A stretch of 64,000 bases of DNA, taken from contig NC_091049.1 of NCBI RefSeq assembly GCF_963966145.1, positions 22,134,001-22,198,000 of the forward strand. The letters run 5' to 3'. This document shows positions 30,187 to 42,381 of the stretch, in pieces (the stretch's first letter is position 1; every line of letters begins with the position of its first letter). The notes below the pieces were generated by a model. That model did no database searches and was not told where the DNA came from. It saw only the letters and a program-made list of their open reading frames with translations. The position numbers and the translations under genes were made by a program. The stretch comes from Tenebrio molitor. Taxonomy: Eukaryota > Arthropoda > Insecta > Coleoptera > Tenebrionidae.

Positions 30187-33100
30187 ATGGCCGGTCGTAG
30201 CGGTTATGATGATAGAGACAACAGGTAAATATAAATTTTTTGTAAAGTATGAGTGAGATTGTTGTTGTAGAAAAGTTAAAAGTGTTAATGGCGCGACGAT
30301 GTATCGTTGTGCCGCAAAAATCGGTTCGTTAATTGCTCAAAATATATCTGGGCGGCAAAAGACCGACGTGATTCACACGCGGTTTGTTTTGCAGGGATTT
30401 CGGCGGCGGCGGTGGTGGAGGCCGAAGGGGTGGCCGAAAGCCTTTTCCGACCGAACCCCCATTTACTGCATACATTGGGAATTTGCCCTATGGAATCGTG
30501 CAGGGGGATGTCAATCGTATTTTCCAGGACCTCAACGTGAAGAATGTGAGGCTAGTCATGGATAAAGAAACTGACCGATTTAAGGTAATCTTCACGCTTA
30601 TCTAACCAAACGTGTGTCGCATTCGACGCGCTTTAAATGTAGTCGCTAATGTTTAGCTCTTCTCCAAATTTCGCTTGATCTTGTAACTGCATTTTCTGGC
30701 ATGACCACATCGGTATGCTGGCAGGATTGGCTTATCCTGGTGCTGCGTAAATTCGTACACTCGTGTTGTAATAATCACTTCAAGGCTTGTTTGACTTGTA
30801 ATGCATCTCCTGAATACAAAATGCATCAAGTTGAGCAAAAATGTTGAAAATGTTACTCCATTAGTTTACTCAACCTTATGATCTCTTTCAAAAACATCTG
30901 AAAATCTTTGTATATTTACAGGGTCTGTTACTACTAGAGACAATTTTTTTTTAATCTCCAATCAATCTTTTAACATGGTTCCAAAATAGGCGTTTTTTTG
31001 TAAATTAATAAAAATAATTAAATATGTAACTAAATTATTTCCATAAATCCAGCAATATGCATGTGAAGTATTCCACTGGACTGTTGCGTTGTAAAGAATT
31101 TTTTTTGGCGATGACCTTGATTAGAAATTTTCCTATGAAACAACGTAGATTTTTTTAAAATCTCGTTAAACTTGACATTTCGCCTTTTTAAAGAAAATTT
31201 TGAGCAAACGTTTGTCTTTTTTTGTTAATAAGTGACTCGACTAGAAGCAAGTTAGATGTTTCATGACGCTCTAGATGTCTGAGAAAAATTGATACCAGGA
31301 AGTTGAGGTAATTTCCTATGAAACACTAAAACAATTTTAAACTCAAAATACCTAGGCAAACATCAATTTCGTTTCATCAACAGATGAAGAGTAAAAAAAG
31401 TAATGACAATCACTGGGTATATTGCACATGACATTATTTGTTATTTGTTTGATGACTTATTTTGACAGTACAAAAAGCACAAAAGGGGATTAAAGATTTT
31501 CAAAGAATACTCTGATGTTGTTACCAGTTGGTTCAGATAAAAATCGTTTCAGCTTAAGTAAGACATTTGCATGTTTGTACCGATTGTTTATAATACGTGT
31601 CATCAGTTTGTGTCATTTCCGATGGATATTTTCTATTTAACATTAAGTAAAATAAATCCATTATTCTAACGGCATCAAATTATAAAAATGTCTAGTGTGC
31701 ACTGTAAACTCATTAGATGCGTCACGGTTAATTGTTTTGTCTGCGGTCGTCATTTAGTGCACACAACATACTTTGCTCCGCAAAAAAAAACAGCGAATGA
31801 TTTTTCTTTCATGTTTTAATTGGGGCGCCATCTGACAAAAGTTCAGTAACTTAGTTTGAAGATAAAGGCGCGATTACCTATTGTCTTATGCAGTGATATA
31901 AATAAGTAAAAAACCTGGATCTTTAAAATTATTTCCGCATATCTTTTCATGTTTTTTTTTTAATTAAAAATATGCGGAAAAAGCAACGACTGCTGTGATC
32001 AGGTTCTTTATTGATCTTTCTGTACAATGCAGTGTAATGCTCAAGGTGCCGTTAGGTTGGCACTAGTGACAAAGTTACTAGCCACGCCAATGGGTATTTT
32101 AATTATTTGTTTGTGGCGGTAATTTAAAATAAATACAAATCGCAAACAAATTACATTTTTACAAGATCGAGCACACTCAGCAAAAGTCCAATCGTGCATT
32201 AAATAAATGGTACGGTTGGTTGCAAAAAAAACGGGAACTGTCAGAATAAAATTGACACATTTTTACAATTCTTCCGAGAGATAGGTTAGAATTATGGTCA
32301 AAATTCAATGACATTTTTAGAAATTATTTGATAGGTGTTGTCAAGTAGTCAATTAATTAACAAATGAACAAAACCAAATTTACATTAGGAAAATGTTCAT
32401 TTCCCGGTTTTTTTTTGCAACCAACTAGTTAATTTTGGTCGACCTTGAATGTGACAATTCAGATCTATAAGGGATGAGCTGTACAATGCACAGCACAAAC
32501 AGACAAAATTTTGTGATAATTTGCAACAATAAAATGAAAACTTCAGTGACAACTTATTAAACGAGGTAAAAATCGGTTGAGAAATAAATTCTAATAACAT
32601 TTTTTTCTAAAGTGTAAAATGTATTCACGTTGTCTTGGCGTAAAGAGAGGCCCTGGAAATTTTGCATTTAATTTGGTAGTGAAGCTGTCTGTTGAATTAT
32701 GCTGTTTTTCTAAGTTTGAGGTTATAAATAGCGTCAATGTCTAGTGCATTGTTGTCAGTTTTACTAGTTTGCAACAGAAGAATACTCAGACATCGCGGGA
32801 AATTCAGCAACATGTTATGTTCATTTTGATAGGTCCGCACGTCAAGCACTTTAGTGACAGAAATCGAACAGTGTGTCCAACGTTAAAAAATAAAGCATGG
32901 CCTCCCATTATGCCAAATCAACGTGGACGGTGTTTAGTGTTTGTATGTTCTAAGGCCTGATACGGTAACTTATCCATTTAATTTTTTTTTCTTGCCATTT
33001 ATTTTAACATTATCTATTACAACAAATTAGAGCGAAAGTCAGATTTAATAAAATGGAAAGTTTACGCGTCGTGAAATCGTCGAGGTATATTTTTTCCTGA

Positions 33101-35925
33101 TAAACTTTTGCGTTTAATTTTTTTTTTGGTGGAAATCGCACGCCTGCAATAACCATCCAATAGAAAGCTTGCATTTGATGCGGTTGTCATAGCAACAACA
33201 AACATTTCCGGAATATTTTGCTTATTTCCGCAATAACAACAAAAGCGTTGGCGACCTCGGAGATAATTTATGCACGAGGCAGATTACGACAGAAAATTTA
33301 ATTTTTCCAACCAATTTCCAATTATTTATATCTCCCGTGATACTTTTTAAAAAGTAAAATAATTTTTGGTGGAAGATTGTATTATTTTTTTAATTGTCTA
33401 CCAAGCATAGAAAGTAAACTGATTTATATATTTTTTTTAATTATGTTTTTTTTTTCGATTACTTCGAAACTTGTGGTTAGGATAAGTTGCTGACACTTCC
33501 CACTAAACCGGAAATGATTAAAACTCTAGCAGTGCTGAATAAAAGGCTCTTCCTAGATTGATTCAGATAATGTTAGCTGTCAAGTTAAAAGTGCATCACG
33601 CTGCCAATTGTAATTATTTCTGTTAATTACAAAAAAATCAATTTTTAAAATTTTAAGCAGTTATATACTACGCACCCTAGGAGCTTTTGACATCAGCGTT
33701 AGACCTAACCTAACATTTTTCAAAGCGACAGTTTAAATTGTTGAAAACAGTTATAACATTAAAGCTCAAGCGTGAAGCAGTGTTTTCTTAAAGGTACAGT
33801 AAAATTACGTAACTGAAATCCAGAGAGTGAAATACTAAAGCGCATTTTCGTTACTTTTTGAATTATTGATTAATAAGAAATCTTACAAATGACATTTGAC
33901 ATTTGTGGTAATTTGAGTATAGTCCATTTTTTTATTATAGTCCGATGAGCTTAGTCCGAATCAAGAAGTCGACATGACCTGCGTCTGCTTTCGACATTTG
34001 ACAGCAGTGCATGGTTCTACCAATATTTGAAAATTTATGTAGGCAACATGAGACAGATATCATAACAAATTTCAATTTTTAAGATTTTGAGTTGTGTTCT
34101 TTCGTGCTTTGTTGGTTTTTCTACAAATTCATTCCTCCGTTTTAATTTTGTCTCAAAAAACCGCTCCCTTCAGAACTCTTTTGATAACTATTTACATACT
34201 TATCAACTAATAGGTCAGATATATTAAAAATTGTTGAAAACAGCACTAAACAACCACGTTTAGACTCTTTCTTTCTTCCTAGATTTTGTTTCGGCAATGC
34301 CATGAATTAGTTTACCCCCTTACCTGTTAACTTCCAGTCTTGCAAGTTTCCGCGCAATTCCAATATTATTTTTGCAATTTACAAATTCCGTAAATGAATC
34401 TGTCCACATGCTTTTCGTTGGCATCATACGGAGGACATTTCAAGCAAAATTAAACAAAACTATCACAAATAATGTGGTTAAAACGTAACCTAAAAATTTG
34501 ACGTCGCTAATGTAATAAACGTACAACTCGTGTCTTGCTCGAATCACACATGCTAAAGCGAGATGCATAGTGGGACACGCTTAATACAATACGTACAAGA
34601 ATTCAATAGTTTGTTTACATTATGTTGAAAAGAGATAGCAATATGACAGTTGTTCTGCTTTTTAATTGATACACCGGACTATAATTAAAAAATGGACTAT
34701 ATGCGACAATCGTTTGTTATCGTGAAATTGTGACAACTTTACTTCGGCAAGTTAAAAAACACGTTTCAACTGGAGAGACAAAAGTAAGTACCTACAGAAG
34801 AAAAACTACTGACCGTAAAAAAGTTAGGTTAGGTTTAATTTTGACGTGACGTCATCAGTATTAGAATTGTTTAAGTGGCAGAGAATATAAAATATTGTTG
34901 ATAGTTGTAGCCTTTTTTTGCACATTACAAAAGTTCTCGTTTTCTTTTTCCTCTTGACGAAATGAAGCAACAACACGATTTGCTCGTTGTTATAGCATCA
35001 CTTAAAAATAGTTATTATTTGTAAATAACGGGTGTTCAAAAACTACCTCATTTGGAACTTACTTGTCGTTGCTTAACCGACATAACCTAAAATTAAACTT
35101 AATAATACGAAGAACAATTGCGTCGTAGTTTCTAGATCTGCCAAATGAAGCTTCCTCGTAAAGGATATAATTTATTAACAGTCGATTGTCCGATGCTTTT
35201 AATGAGAAAATTTGTTTCGTTCCAAAGGGCTTTTGCTATGTCGAATTTTCCACCCTCCACGACTTGGAGCAGGCAATCAACATGAATGGTTTAGTAGAAG
35301 TCGAAGGACACACAATCAAGATAGACGTAGCCGAAGGCAAACGCAGCGAGAGAGGTGGCGGCTTCGACCGCGGTCGCGGTGGTAGAGGTGGCGGCGCCGG
35401 TGGTGGTGGCGGAGGTGGATTCCGAGGCCCGCGACCCGGAGGCGGCGACCACCGTTTCGACGATTTCGAGAGACGAGGTGGAGGACGTGGAGGTTCCTTT
35501 AACGGTAATTGTAGGCGACCTCTTACGCAATGATCCCCGTTGTTTGTCACAGACAGGGGAGGCAACAGAGGAAATTACGGTAACTTTTCGTCCGAAGAAG
35601 GGGGCAACAGAGAGTGGTCGTCGCGCGGCAATCGCGGCAACAACGGCGGTGGCGGTGGCGGCGGCGGATTCGGCAGCAGACCCCGCCAGGAAAGGAGATC
35701 GTTCACCGAGGATCTACCGAATCCGGCTCCAGGTTCGGAGGTTGTCCGTCATAAGGAAGCTTGTTTGATGATGTGCCAGTTTCAGATACCTCAGGCAGGC
35801 CGAAGCTGAAGTTGCAGCCGCGGACCGTGAAGGATCCGGTGAACGCGATGGCAGAGACGTCACAAACGTCGACGATTTTCGGTGGAGCCAAGCCACGAGA
35901 AGAAAAATTACAAGATAAACAGTAA
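30187..35925 (+). CDS. eIF4H: eukaryotic translation initiation factor 4H, five exons
   Basis: Exons 30187-30224, 30395-30584, 35228-35504, 35553-35732 and 35786-35925 join in frame to about 274 residues. eIF4H stimulates the eIF4A helicase during cap-dependent translation. The protein begins MAGRSGYDDRDNRDFGG, then a Gly/Arg stretch, and has one RRM at about residues 38-115: RNP2 AYIGNL and RNP1 KGFCYVEF, the latter split by the 4.6-kb intron 2. A long Gly/Arg-rich low-complexity tract follows (RGG-type). The C-terminus has RPKLKLQPRTV and FGGAKPREEK, both diagnostic of eIF4H. Introns 3 and 4 are 48 and 53 bp. An AATAAA lies near 36036. Intron 2 contains MITEs at 32212-32430 and 33918-34702. 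Confidence 0.93.
32212..32430. mobile_element. short MITE with GTTGGTTGC ends
   Basis: ACGGTTGGTTGCAAAAAAAA followed by CGGGAA at the left is matched by the inverted right end (TTCCCGGTTTTTTTTTGCAA then CCAAC). The arms are about 30 bp. Confidence 0.75.
33918..34702. mobile_element. non-autonomous element with TATAGTCC ends
   Basis: TATAGTCCATTTTTTTATTA plus TAGTCCG at the left matches the inverted right end (34672-34702). The 780-bp interior shows no transposase frame. Confidence 0.8.
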
Positions 35926-36035
35926 ACATGTTTGTTGATTGTGTGTAATTTGATTTTTAAGATTAATATTTATCTTTTTTCTTTTCTTATTTTGAACTGA
36001 TTCGTTTTATTATATTAGGCGATTGTAACTGAAGT

Positions 36036-36041
36036 AATAAA
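36036..36041 (+). terminator. polyadenylation signal AATAAA for eIF4H
   Basis: AATAAA lies about 110 bp after the eIF4H stop codon. A second candidate cluster (AATAATAAAAAAAAATAAA) lies near 36607-36625, so alternative 3' ends are possible. Confidence 0.5.
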
Positions 36042-39000
36042 ATTTATTGATTGGTTTTATAAAGTGGGATCCGTGTTGATTCCAGCGTTTCGTTTGTTAC
36101 GTTGAACTTGTAATATAGTCGGTTTGCTTTCTAATTGAGCCGTTCATGTAAAGATTTTATAGTGTTGCATTTTATAACATAAATTATAAAGACGAAATCT
36201 TTGGGCCGCACTGGGTCGCAACTTTTCGTTGTCTGTAGGTACATACTAGGTTTTCCCTTTTTTTTTTGTATTTTGTAAGTAATCTGTCGATTTTTACAAA
36301 ACATACCATCTAATTTATTAATTTTATTATTATGTAATAGGATAATAACTATTATTACTCTGCTGTGTTTTTTAAACGTAATAAGTGATGGTAATGATTG
36401 TTAATATTATGATTATTATTTTTGTAAAGAATTTTTGGGTATGTTCTGGAAAAGTCACTTTTTCGTAAATATAAATTTAAACTTATCATGTTAATAACAC
36501 GCATTGTAAAAATGGTGCCCGTTGAATTTTTGTAAATTACCAAATTTTTACAATGCAATGATGAGCATAAAACTTACACATATTGTGTAATATATGGTCT
36601 TGTATGATAATAATAAAAAAAAATAAATTGTGAATTTGAGTATAAGAACAATCGATCCCATTTTTTATTAAAATGTAGGTCAGCAGAGAGTCAAATTCGT
36701 ACAGATTGGAGCACAGAGATGAGGCAAGTTGAAGATGACCAAGTGAAGAGTTTTATCACTAAAAAACTAGAGTCCGTCACCTTGCCTCGCACGGTGCCCA
36801 GATCTGTGTGCGATTTGGCCTCGCAGTGCCGCAACCTCACCTATGTGTTTTATGCTCCATTAAAAACATTACAAACAACAGAAAGCTTTATTCGTAATCG
36901 GTTCTCCATTAACTCTTGCGTTGAAAATTGACCTAGTAGAAGTAAAAGGACGAAATCAACTAAAAAACAGCCATGTGGTTTTAAAAATAGAACAGCCTAA
37001 AAAAACGAGAAATCATTTTTCATTGGTTTCATTGCAATTAGGAAAATCACAAAATGTCTTACTTCATCAAAAATACCTTTGATAAATATGACATTTTGAA
37101 GAAAGACATCAGACAAAAAGGGCGTGTATATTTGTGTAAATACAAAATGGTTGTATTGGTTTACAAATTATGAAGAAATTAAATGAGCTATTTGACAGCA
37201 AAAACTATAGTTGTTGGCAAGCGTGCAGCAGCAAGTTTATTAAAAACTTAACAGTGAAGCACAAAAGTGTTTATCTTTTGATTTTGAAGAAAAAAAGTGC
37301 TATAAGTAAGTTTTTTAGAACAGTGAGTTTCGTGATTGCATTTTCACGTATATAGGCTGAAACTTGAGGTTTTTTTGTTATCGCCCTCGTGACATCTCAT
37401 CTGTCATCTACATCTATACTAATATTTAAAATTCAAGAACCACTAGAACGATTTCCAGAATTATTCTTCTAGTGTTAGATAGCTTGGTTCTTTCTAGGGT
37501 AAGTAGGTACTTAGATATAATTATTTCATAACGTAAGGGGGTTGAACGCTGAAGAAAAATGTTGTAGGTATACTTCGTCCAACGAGAGATTGGGAGATTT
37601 TAAATTACATACTTTGTAACCCAACACTACAAAATAGTTATTTATGCAACAAATGCAAAAAGTGAATGATTGCACGCGACGTGAAAATTGTCCCAAGAGC
37701 CGCAGGCGAATGGAACAACACGTCAAGTGCAATAACAGTTTTTGCACGTGTTGCATACAACATTTTTTCTACGATTGAACAAAAAAACGAGAAAAAACAA
37801 CAGTTCAGTCCTGTGCGTCATGTGAAAAATGCACTGAACACTCACTTTTTTCACGATCGTAGACAAACTGTTGACAGATGCGTGCAATAAAGACTTTATT
37901 GCACTAGTGCAATTAAGAGGCACTTTTTCCACTAAAAACAATGCAATGAACACTCACTTTTTGCACGATCGTAGAAAAAGAACTTTATCTATAATCGTGT
38001 AAAAAGTAGGCACTAAAAATCGTTGTCAATGTTGACGTTTAGTGAAGTGACGAAATCGTGCCATAAAACTTTTAGTGCACGCTTTTATGGCCCAGAACTG
38101 TCAGAATACAACAATACAATTTGTTGGAAACATTGTTTAGAAGTAGGTTGTTAAACGACGTGGTTCTCAAACGACTTTGGTTATTCATAAAATATTGAAT
38201 AATAATAATTGTTTTATACAAATTTATGTTAAAAGCGGTGCGATGATCTCACGATCGTAGATAAAATGTTGTAGGACATATACGTGTAAAAAGTTCCTTT
38301 CTTGCACTCACATCCTTTAAAATACTCCCTCGTACCTCGGTCGTATTTATGATATGAATACACTAATTAGAACATAATTTCAGGGCAAAAAATGTTACTG
38401 CTTGAAGGTAAATAAATAAATAATTTACGGTAAGTAGTACCTACTTTCTCTGCGTAAAATTTAGTGATTTTGCCTCGCTGGACAAATTATAGACGTTACA
38501 GGTAGCGTGCATGTGTGTTATTTGGTTATTCCGAATTTATTTGAAGGTGGGTACTGTATTTCACATTCGCAACAATGCTAACACTGTTAACAAATAGCGA
38601 TCTCATTTGGAAAGACTTTTCACAATTCTTTATTCAGAGTTCCTCGCTAGTTTAATATCTCTTTATTCATCGTGATGGGCTTGGCTTTCAAGTCAAGTAA
38701 TTCAGTAATTGATTATCGATTGACGAGGTAAATGTTTTTTCACACTCTCCTGCGTATTTACACAATGAATAAATAACTTGAATACTAAATGACTAACAAA
38801 TAAGAGAAAAAAAAAAAAAAAACAGGTGGGTATATTGAATATTCTGGGGCACCTGAAAAACACCAAAAGGAGCAGAGATGTAGAACCACCAATGTTGTTA
38901 CATGTTGTTTACTGTATAGGTAGGTAGGTATTTAAAAGAAAGAATTACAATCATTTAACTTATCATAGCTTTAAAGCTAAGTTTATATCGTTTCATAATT

Positions 39001-39340
39001 ACCAATACAAGTTATAGAAATAATACCGTGCGATCAACAATTACACAGATCTACACTGATTTCGTTGTTTGCATAAAATTGACAGTTTTTGAACAATTTC
39101 GACCCCTTGATTACGAAAATGATTTTGGTTTTGCGCTATCACGTCTAGTTTTTTCACAATTCGTTTTTTCTTAAAATTGGAATGTTCACCTAGAATGAAT
39201 GAATTAATTCAAAATTTTGTACTCATAGCCTCGCTCCTTCGTCGCTCGTGCTTTAAAAAATGCGCTCATGCGGGAACATCGTCTTCCCGCACTTGGTTCG
39301 TAAATAACTATTTCGATACTGTAATATTCTATAAATGTTG
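36040..39340. other. intergenic DNA with weak frames and local repeats
   Basis: A 70-codon frame at 36719-36931 (+) is slightly GC-richer but has no recognisable domain. At 37829-37863 and 37940-37974 a 35-bp block containing GAACACTCACTTTTT and CACGATCGTAGA is repeated 111 bp apart, with a third partial CACGATCGTAGA copy near 38252. Otherwise no gene is supported. Confidence 0.45.
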
Positions 39341-39345
39341 TCGAA

Positions 39346-39725
39346 AGGAATGCCTGGAAGGCATTTAAGAACGTCATAGAAAAATTTGCTTGGAAATCAC
39401 AAAGATGAAGACTACAAAAATATTGTAAGAACCATGTTGGAAAATTTTCACATCTTGGGATGTAATATGAGTTTGAAAGTGCATTTCCTATTTTCGCACT
39501 TAAATCTTTTTCCTAAAAATCTTGGTGCTATTAGCGAGGAATAAGGAGAACGTTTTCACCAAGATATAAAAGAAATGGGCAGGTGATATCAAGGAATATG
39601 GAGCGTATTAATGATGGCAGATTTTTGCTGGATGTTACAGCACGATGTACCAAAAAAAACATACCTACAGCAGACAATCAATTAAAAGAAGTTTCCTCAC
39701 AAAGCGTCAAAGATGCCATTCTCAT
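39346..39725 (+). pseudogene. decayed fragment of a multicopy arthropod protein
   Basis: Reading + with one frameshift near 39382, the segment gives AWKAFKNVIE, GNHKDEDYKNIV, MLENFHILGCNMSLKVHF, FPKNLGAISEE, GERFHQDIKEMG and MMADFCWMLQHDVPKK. I recognise this motif series from uncharacterised proteins present in many copies in arthropod genomes. Two in-frame stops and the frameshift make it non-functional. Its original function is unknown to me; a mobile-element origin is likely given copy number, but that is inference. Confidence 0.65.
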
Positions 39726-39729
39726 AAGG

Positions 39730-40594
39730 AATAAAAATTTAGTTTGGTTATTTTCCTAAATAAATTGCTTAATTATTTTTTTGTTAATTGTGAAAAAACC
39801 TGACGTGATACAAAAAAATGAAGGGTATTTTTGTAATCAGGGCTCCAATATTATACAAAATCAGTTATTAAAATCAAAACAACGATTAAAAAGTTTCGAT
39901 TTGTAGGCCTGTGTTATTTAAATCAAAGAAGGCGTTGAGATTTTCGACGTGTGTGGACAATGCTCTAATGGAGGGAAGTATTTCTGGTTGCATATATTTG
40001 TTTAAATTTAAATTTGGCAATTTTTGCCGAAATTCGGCCAAACAGGCAACAGCGCTGTATGTCCAGTTCCATTGTTAAAAATATCATTACGAATTAATGA
40101 GGAATCTTTTATGTTCTCAAGTCAAAACCACGTTTGCGTTAAAATTTGGTTCATAGTGACAGTTGTTTGCCGTTTATTAGCTGAGTTAGCAAAGATACGA
40201 AAAATCTGACACTGTCAAAGTCAAATCTAAGTAATTGTTGATCGCACCGTATATTAGTGGGGAGAAAATCGTTTTATTTATAATGATTTTTTGCAGCAGA
40301 AAAATAATGTCCATACTGCCACATTACGTCTGTTTTTATTTTTTGTCAACATTATTTGTTCATGAGTGATTTTTTTCTATTTCCAATATGCATTGCAATG
40401 AAACTTTTGCATCTATTGGATTGTTTCAATAGATTCTATTCTATGCCTGTTAAATTTTTACGTCTTCAAACTGGAAAACAAGTGCAATTTAGTTTTTCAA
40501 GATTGGCATTTCTGATCTTGGCATGACGAAAATGAAATGTCAAAATAAACGCCAAAACAAAACGAATTTTAATTTAAGTTGTTTCCGTGGAATA
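39730..40594. other. intergenic DNA, no gene seen
   Basis: AT-rich sequence with short frames only (one of 61 codons at 40024). Nothing recognised. Confidence 0.4.
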
Positions 40595-40881
40595 TACAGG
40601 GTCATATAAATGATTGTAGTCCAAGTTGGCGTAAAAACTGAATGTAAAATTTATGGTTGCCGCTCCATATAAAAAATGATGAATAAGTGAGTACACACCG
40701 TTCACACAAAGGACTTAAATTGGTTGAAAACAACTCAATATTTTTAGATTCAATCGTTAATTTAGAAAGAAATAAATAAAATTCTCATCACCGCATTTTT
40801 CACATAAAAAAATGACACTGACAGTGACAAAAATTGACAGTTCACAGTGAGGCGACTACAATAATTTATAATGACCCTGTA
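40595..40881. mobile_element. MITE of the CAGGGTCATWATAAAT family
   Basis: TACAGGGTCATATAAATGAT at the left and its inverted partner ending ATAATGACCCTGTA at 40881 bound about 290 bp. The same end type occurs in the inner element at 54078-54300. Confidence 0.8.
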
Positions 40882-42381
40882 AGTACAAATGTAAATTTAA
40901 TTGTAATCTCGTATTTCTGGCGGGATACATAGAAGAATAGAAAATTGTCTTCGCTCGTTTTTAATTTGTTAATAACAATTGAAATTTGAATCTTAAACAA
41001 CAATATGACATTTGCTGCCAACCACGACAAAATTCCCCAAATTTGAAAATTGTTTATTTTCATTTAAAAATGGATTAAAAGGTGAAAAGTAGAAAATAGT
41101 ATATTATGATACAAGTTTATAAGGAAGCCTTTAAAGCACGCGCGACGAGTTTAAGAGCGGAGTGTTTTTAACGTCGCATTTTAGTGTCAAAAACAGGGAG
41201 TATGATTCAGGTATAATAAAAAATTGTGTGTGATGGATGATATTTCGTTTTTAGGGCATTTTGTAGTACTTATTTCTTCATGGCACTCCTCGGAAGCTCG
41301 TCTGCCCTAAACCCGTGTTTCCTACAAAATGCTTCTTATGAGGCTTGTTGTCTGAGATCGCAAATTAGAGAAGTATGAGATCTTCATCATAATTGAGCTC
41401 TTGCGATAGACCTTCCTTGTGAGAAGAGAGTATGTAACTCCTCGACCATCAATCGTCCAATTTAAGGGAATGAGCAGACCATAGAACGAATTTAATGCCT
41501 ACCTATTTTTTCCTGGTAGGCGGTTGCGCGCGCCATTTACAAAATCCTGCAACGAAATGCGACCTCCCTATTGGTTGGTTAGTGGTAGTCTTCATGCGTG
41601 ATGTCTATTTCGTTCTTTTTTCTTCTCGTCTTCTCTTGTTGAAGCTTTCTTCATAGCCTATACTATTGTTACGTGTATGTCCTCCGAGATGTTCCTACGT
41701 AAGTCTTCACTTACGAAATAATGATAGAACTCGACCAGATCCCAGAGAGTGTGGTAGGATAAGACACATAGTTGTGTTGCCATTTGATAAAATATCTTTA
41801 TTCACACAAGTGGGTATAATAACAAATATCCACATCTAGTGTATAATGAAGCAAACTCGATTAAAAATAAAATAAAAAATACAACAAACAAAAATAATGT
41901 ACTTACTGAAATATTGACAAAAGATTGAGTCGTTGTGAAAAATGCCACAATTTGAATAGACAAATATTGAAGCGCTTTTACAACATGCAGGGAAAGTCGC
42001 ACAATTTGTGCTTGGTGTTCGCCACACGAAACAACTAAAATAGAAAATAGAATAAAAAAATTGGGAGTAGAAAAATACATAGAGAACTTTGATTTACTCT
42101 ACTCTACTTTCCTTCCTTAATGAAAAGGGTACCGCTTTGTTAAAATTGAACACCAAACCGCGGAGAAACGGTTTTTTATCACTGAAACAAAAAACTAAAA
42201 AACGGTAACTCCGGTACTGCCAAAACTTCCAAATTTATAGTCCTGAGCGAAAACTTCCAATAAATGTAGCCAGAAATGTAGGAATACGATATCATAGCGT
42301 CATGTTTTATTTTAATGGGAATAGTGCAAGGATAACAGAGGCCAGTAATCGCGCAGCTGAGGGTCTCGTGGATGTCGTTTC
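40882..42381. other. intergenic DNA and flotillin-2 3' flank
   Basis: No gene recognised. The portion just below 42382 is the probable 3' UTR of flotillin-2 on the minus strand. A GC-richer stretch around 41140-41560 shows no frame that I can assign. Confidence 0.4.

Larger units (their letters stand above)
30585..35227 (+). other. eIF4H intron 2 (4.6 kb)
   Basis: Apart from two MITEs I see no gene. A short inverted repeat around TTTCCGCATAT at 31937 and ATATGCGGAAA at 31970, with AACCTGGATC/GATCAGGTT flanking, suggests a third small fold-back element at about 31912-32010. Confidence 0.5.

Noticed and set aside
35236..35768. Long frames in other phases over the eIF4H Gly/Arg region
   Set aside because: The GC-rich repeat leaves several frames open; the eIF4H frame is fixed by the RRM and the conserved C-terminus.
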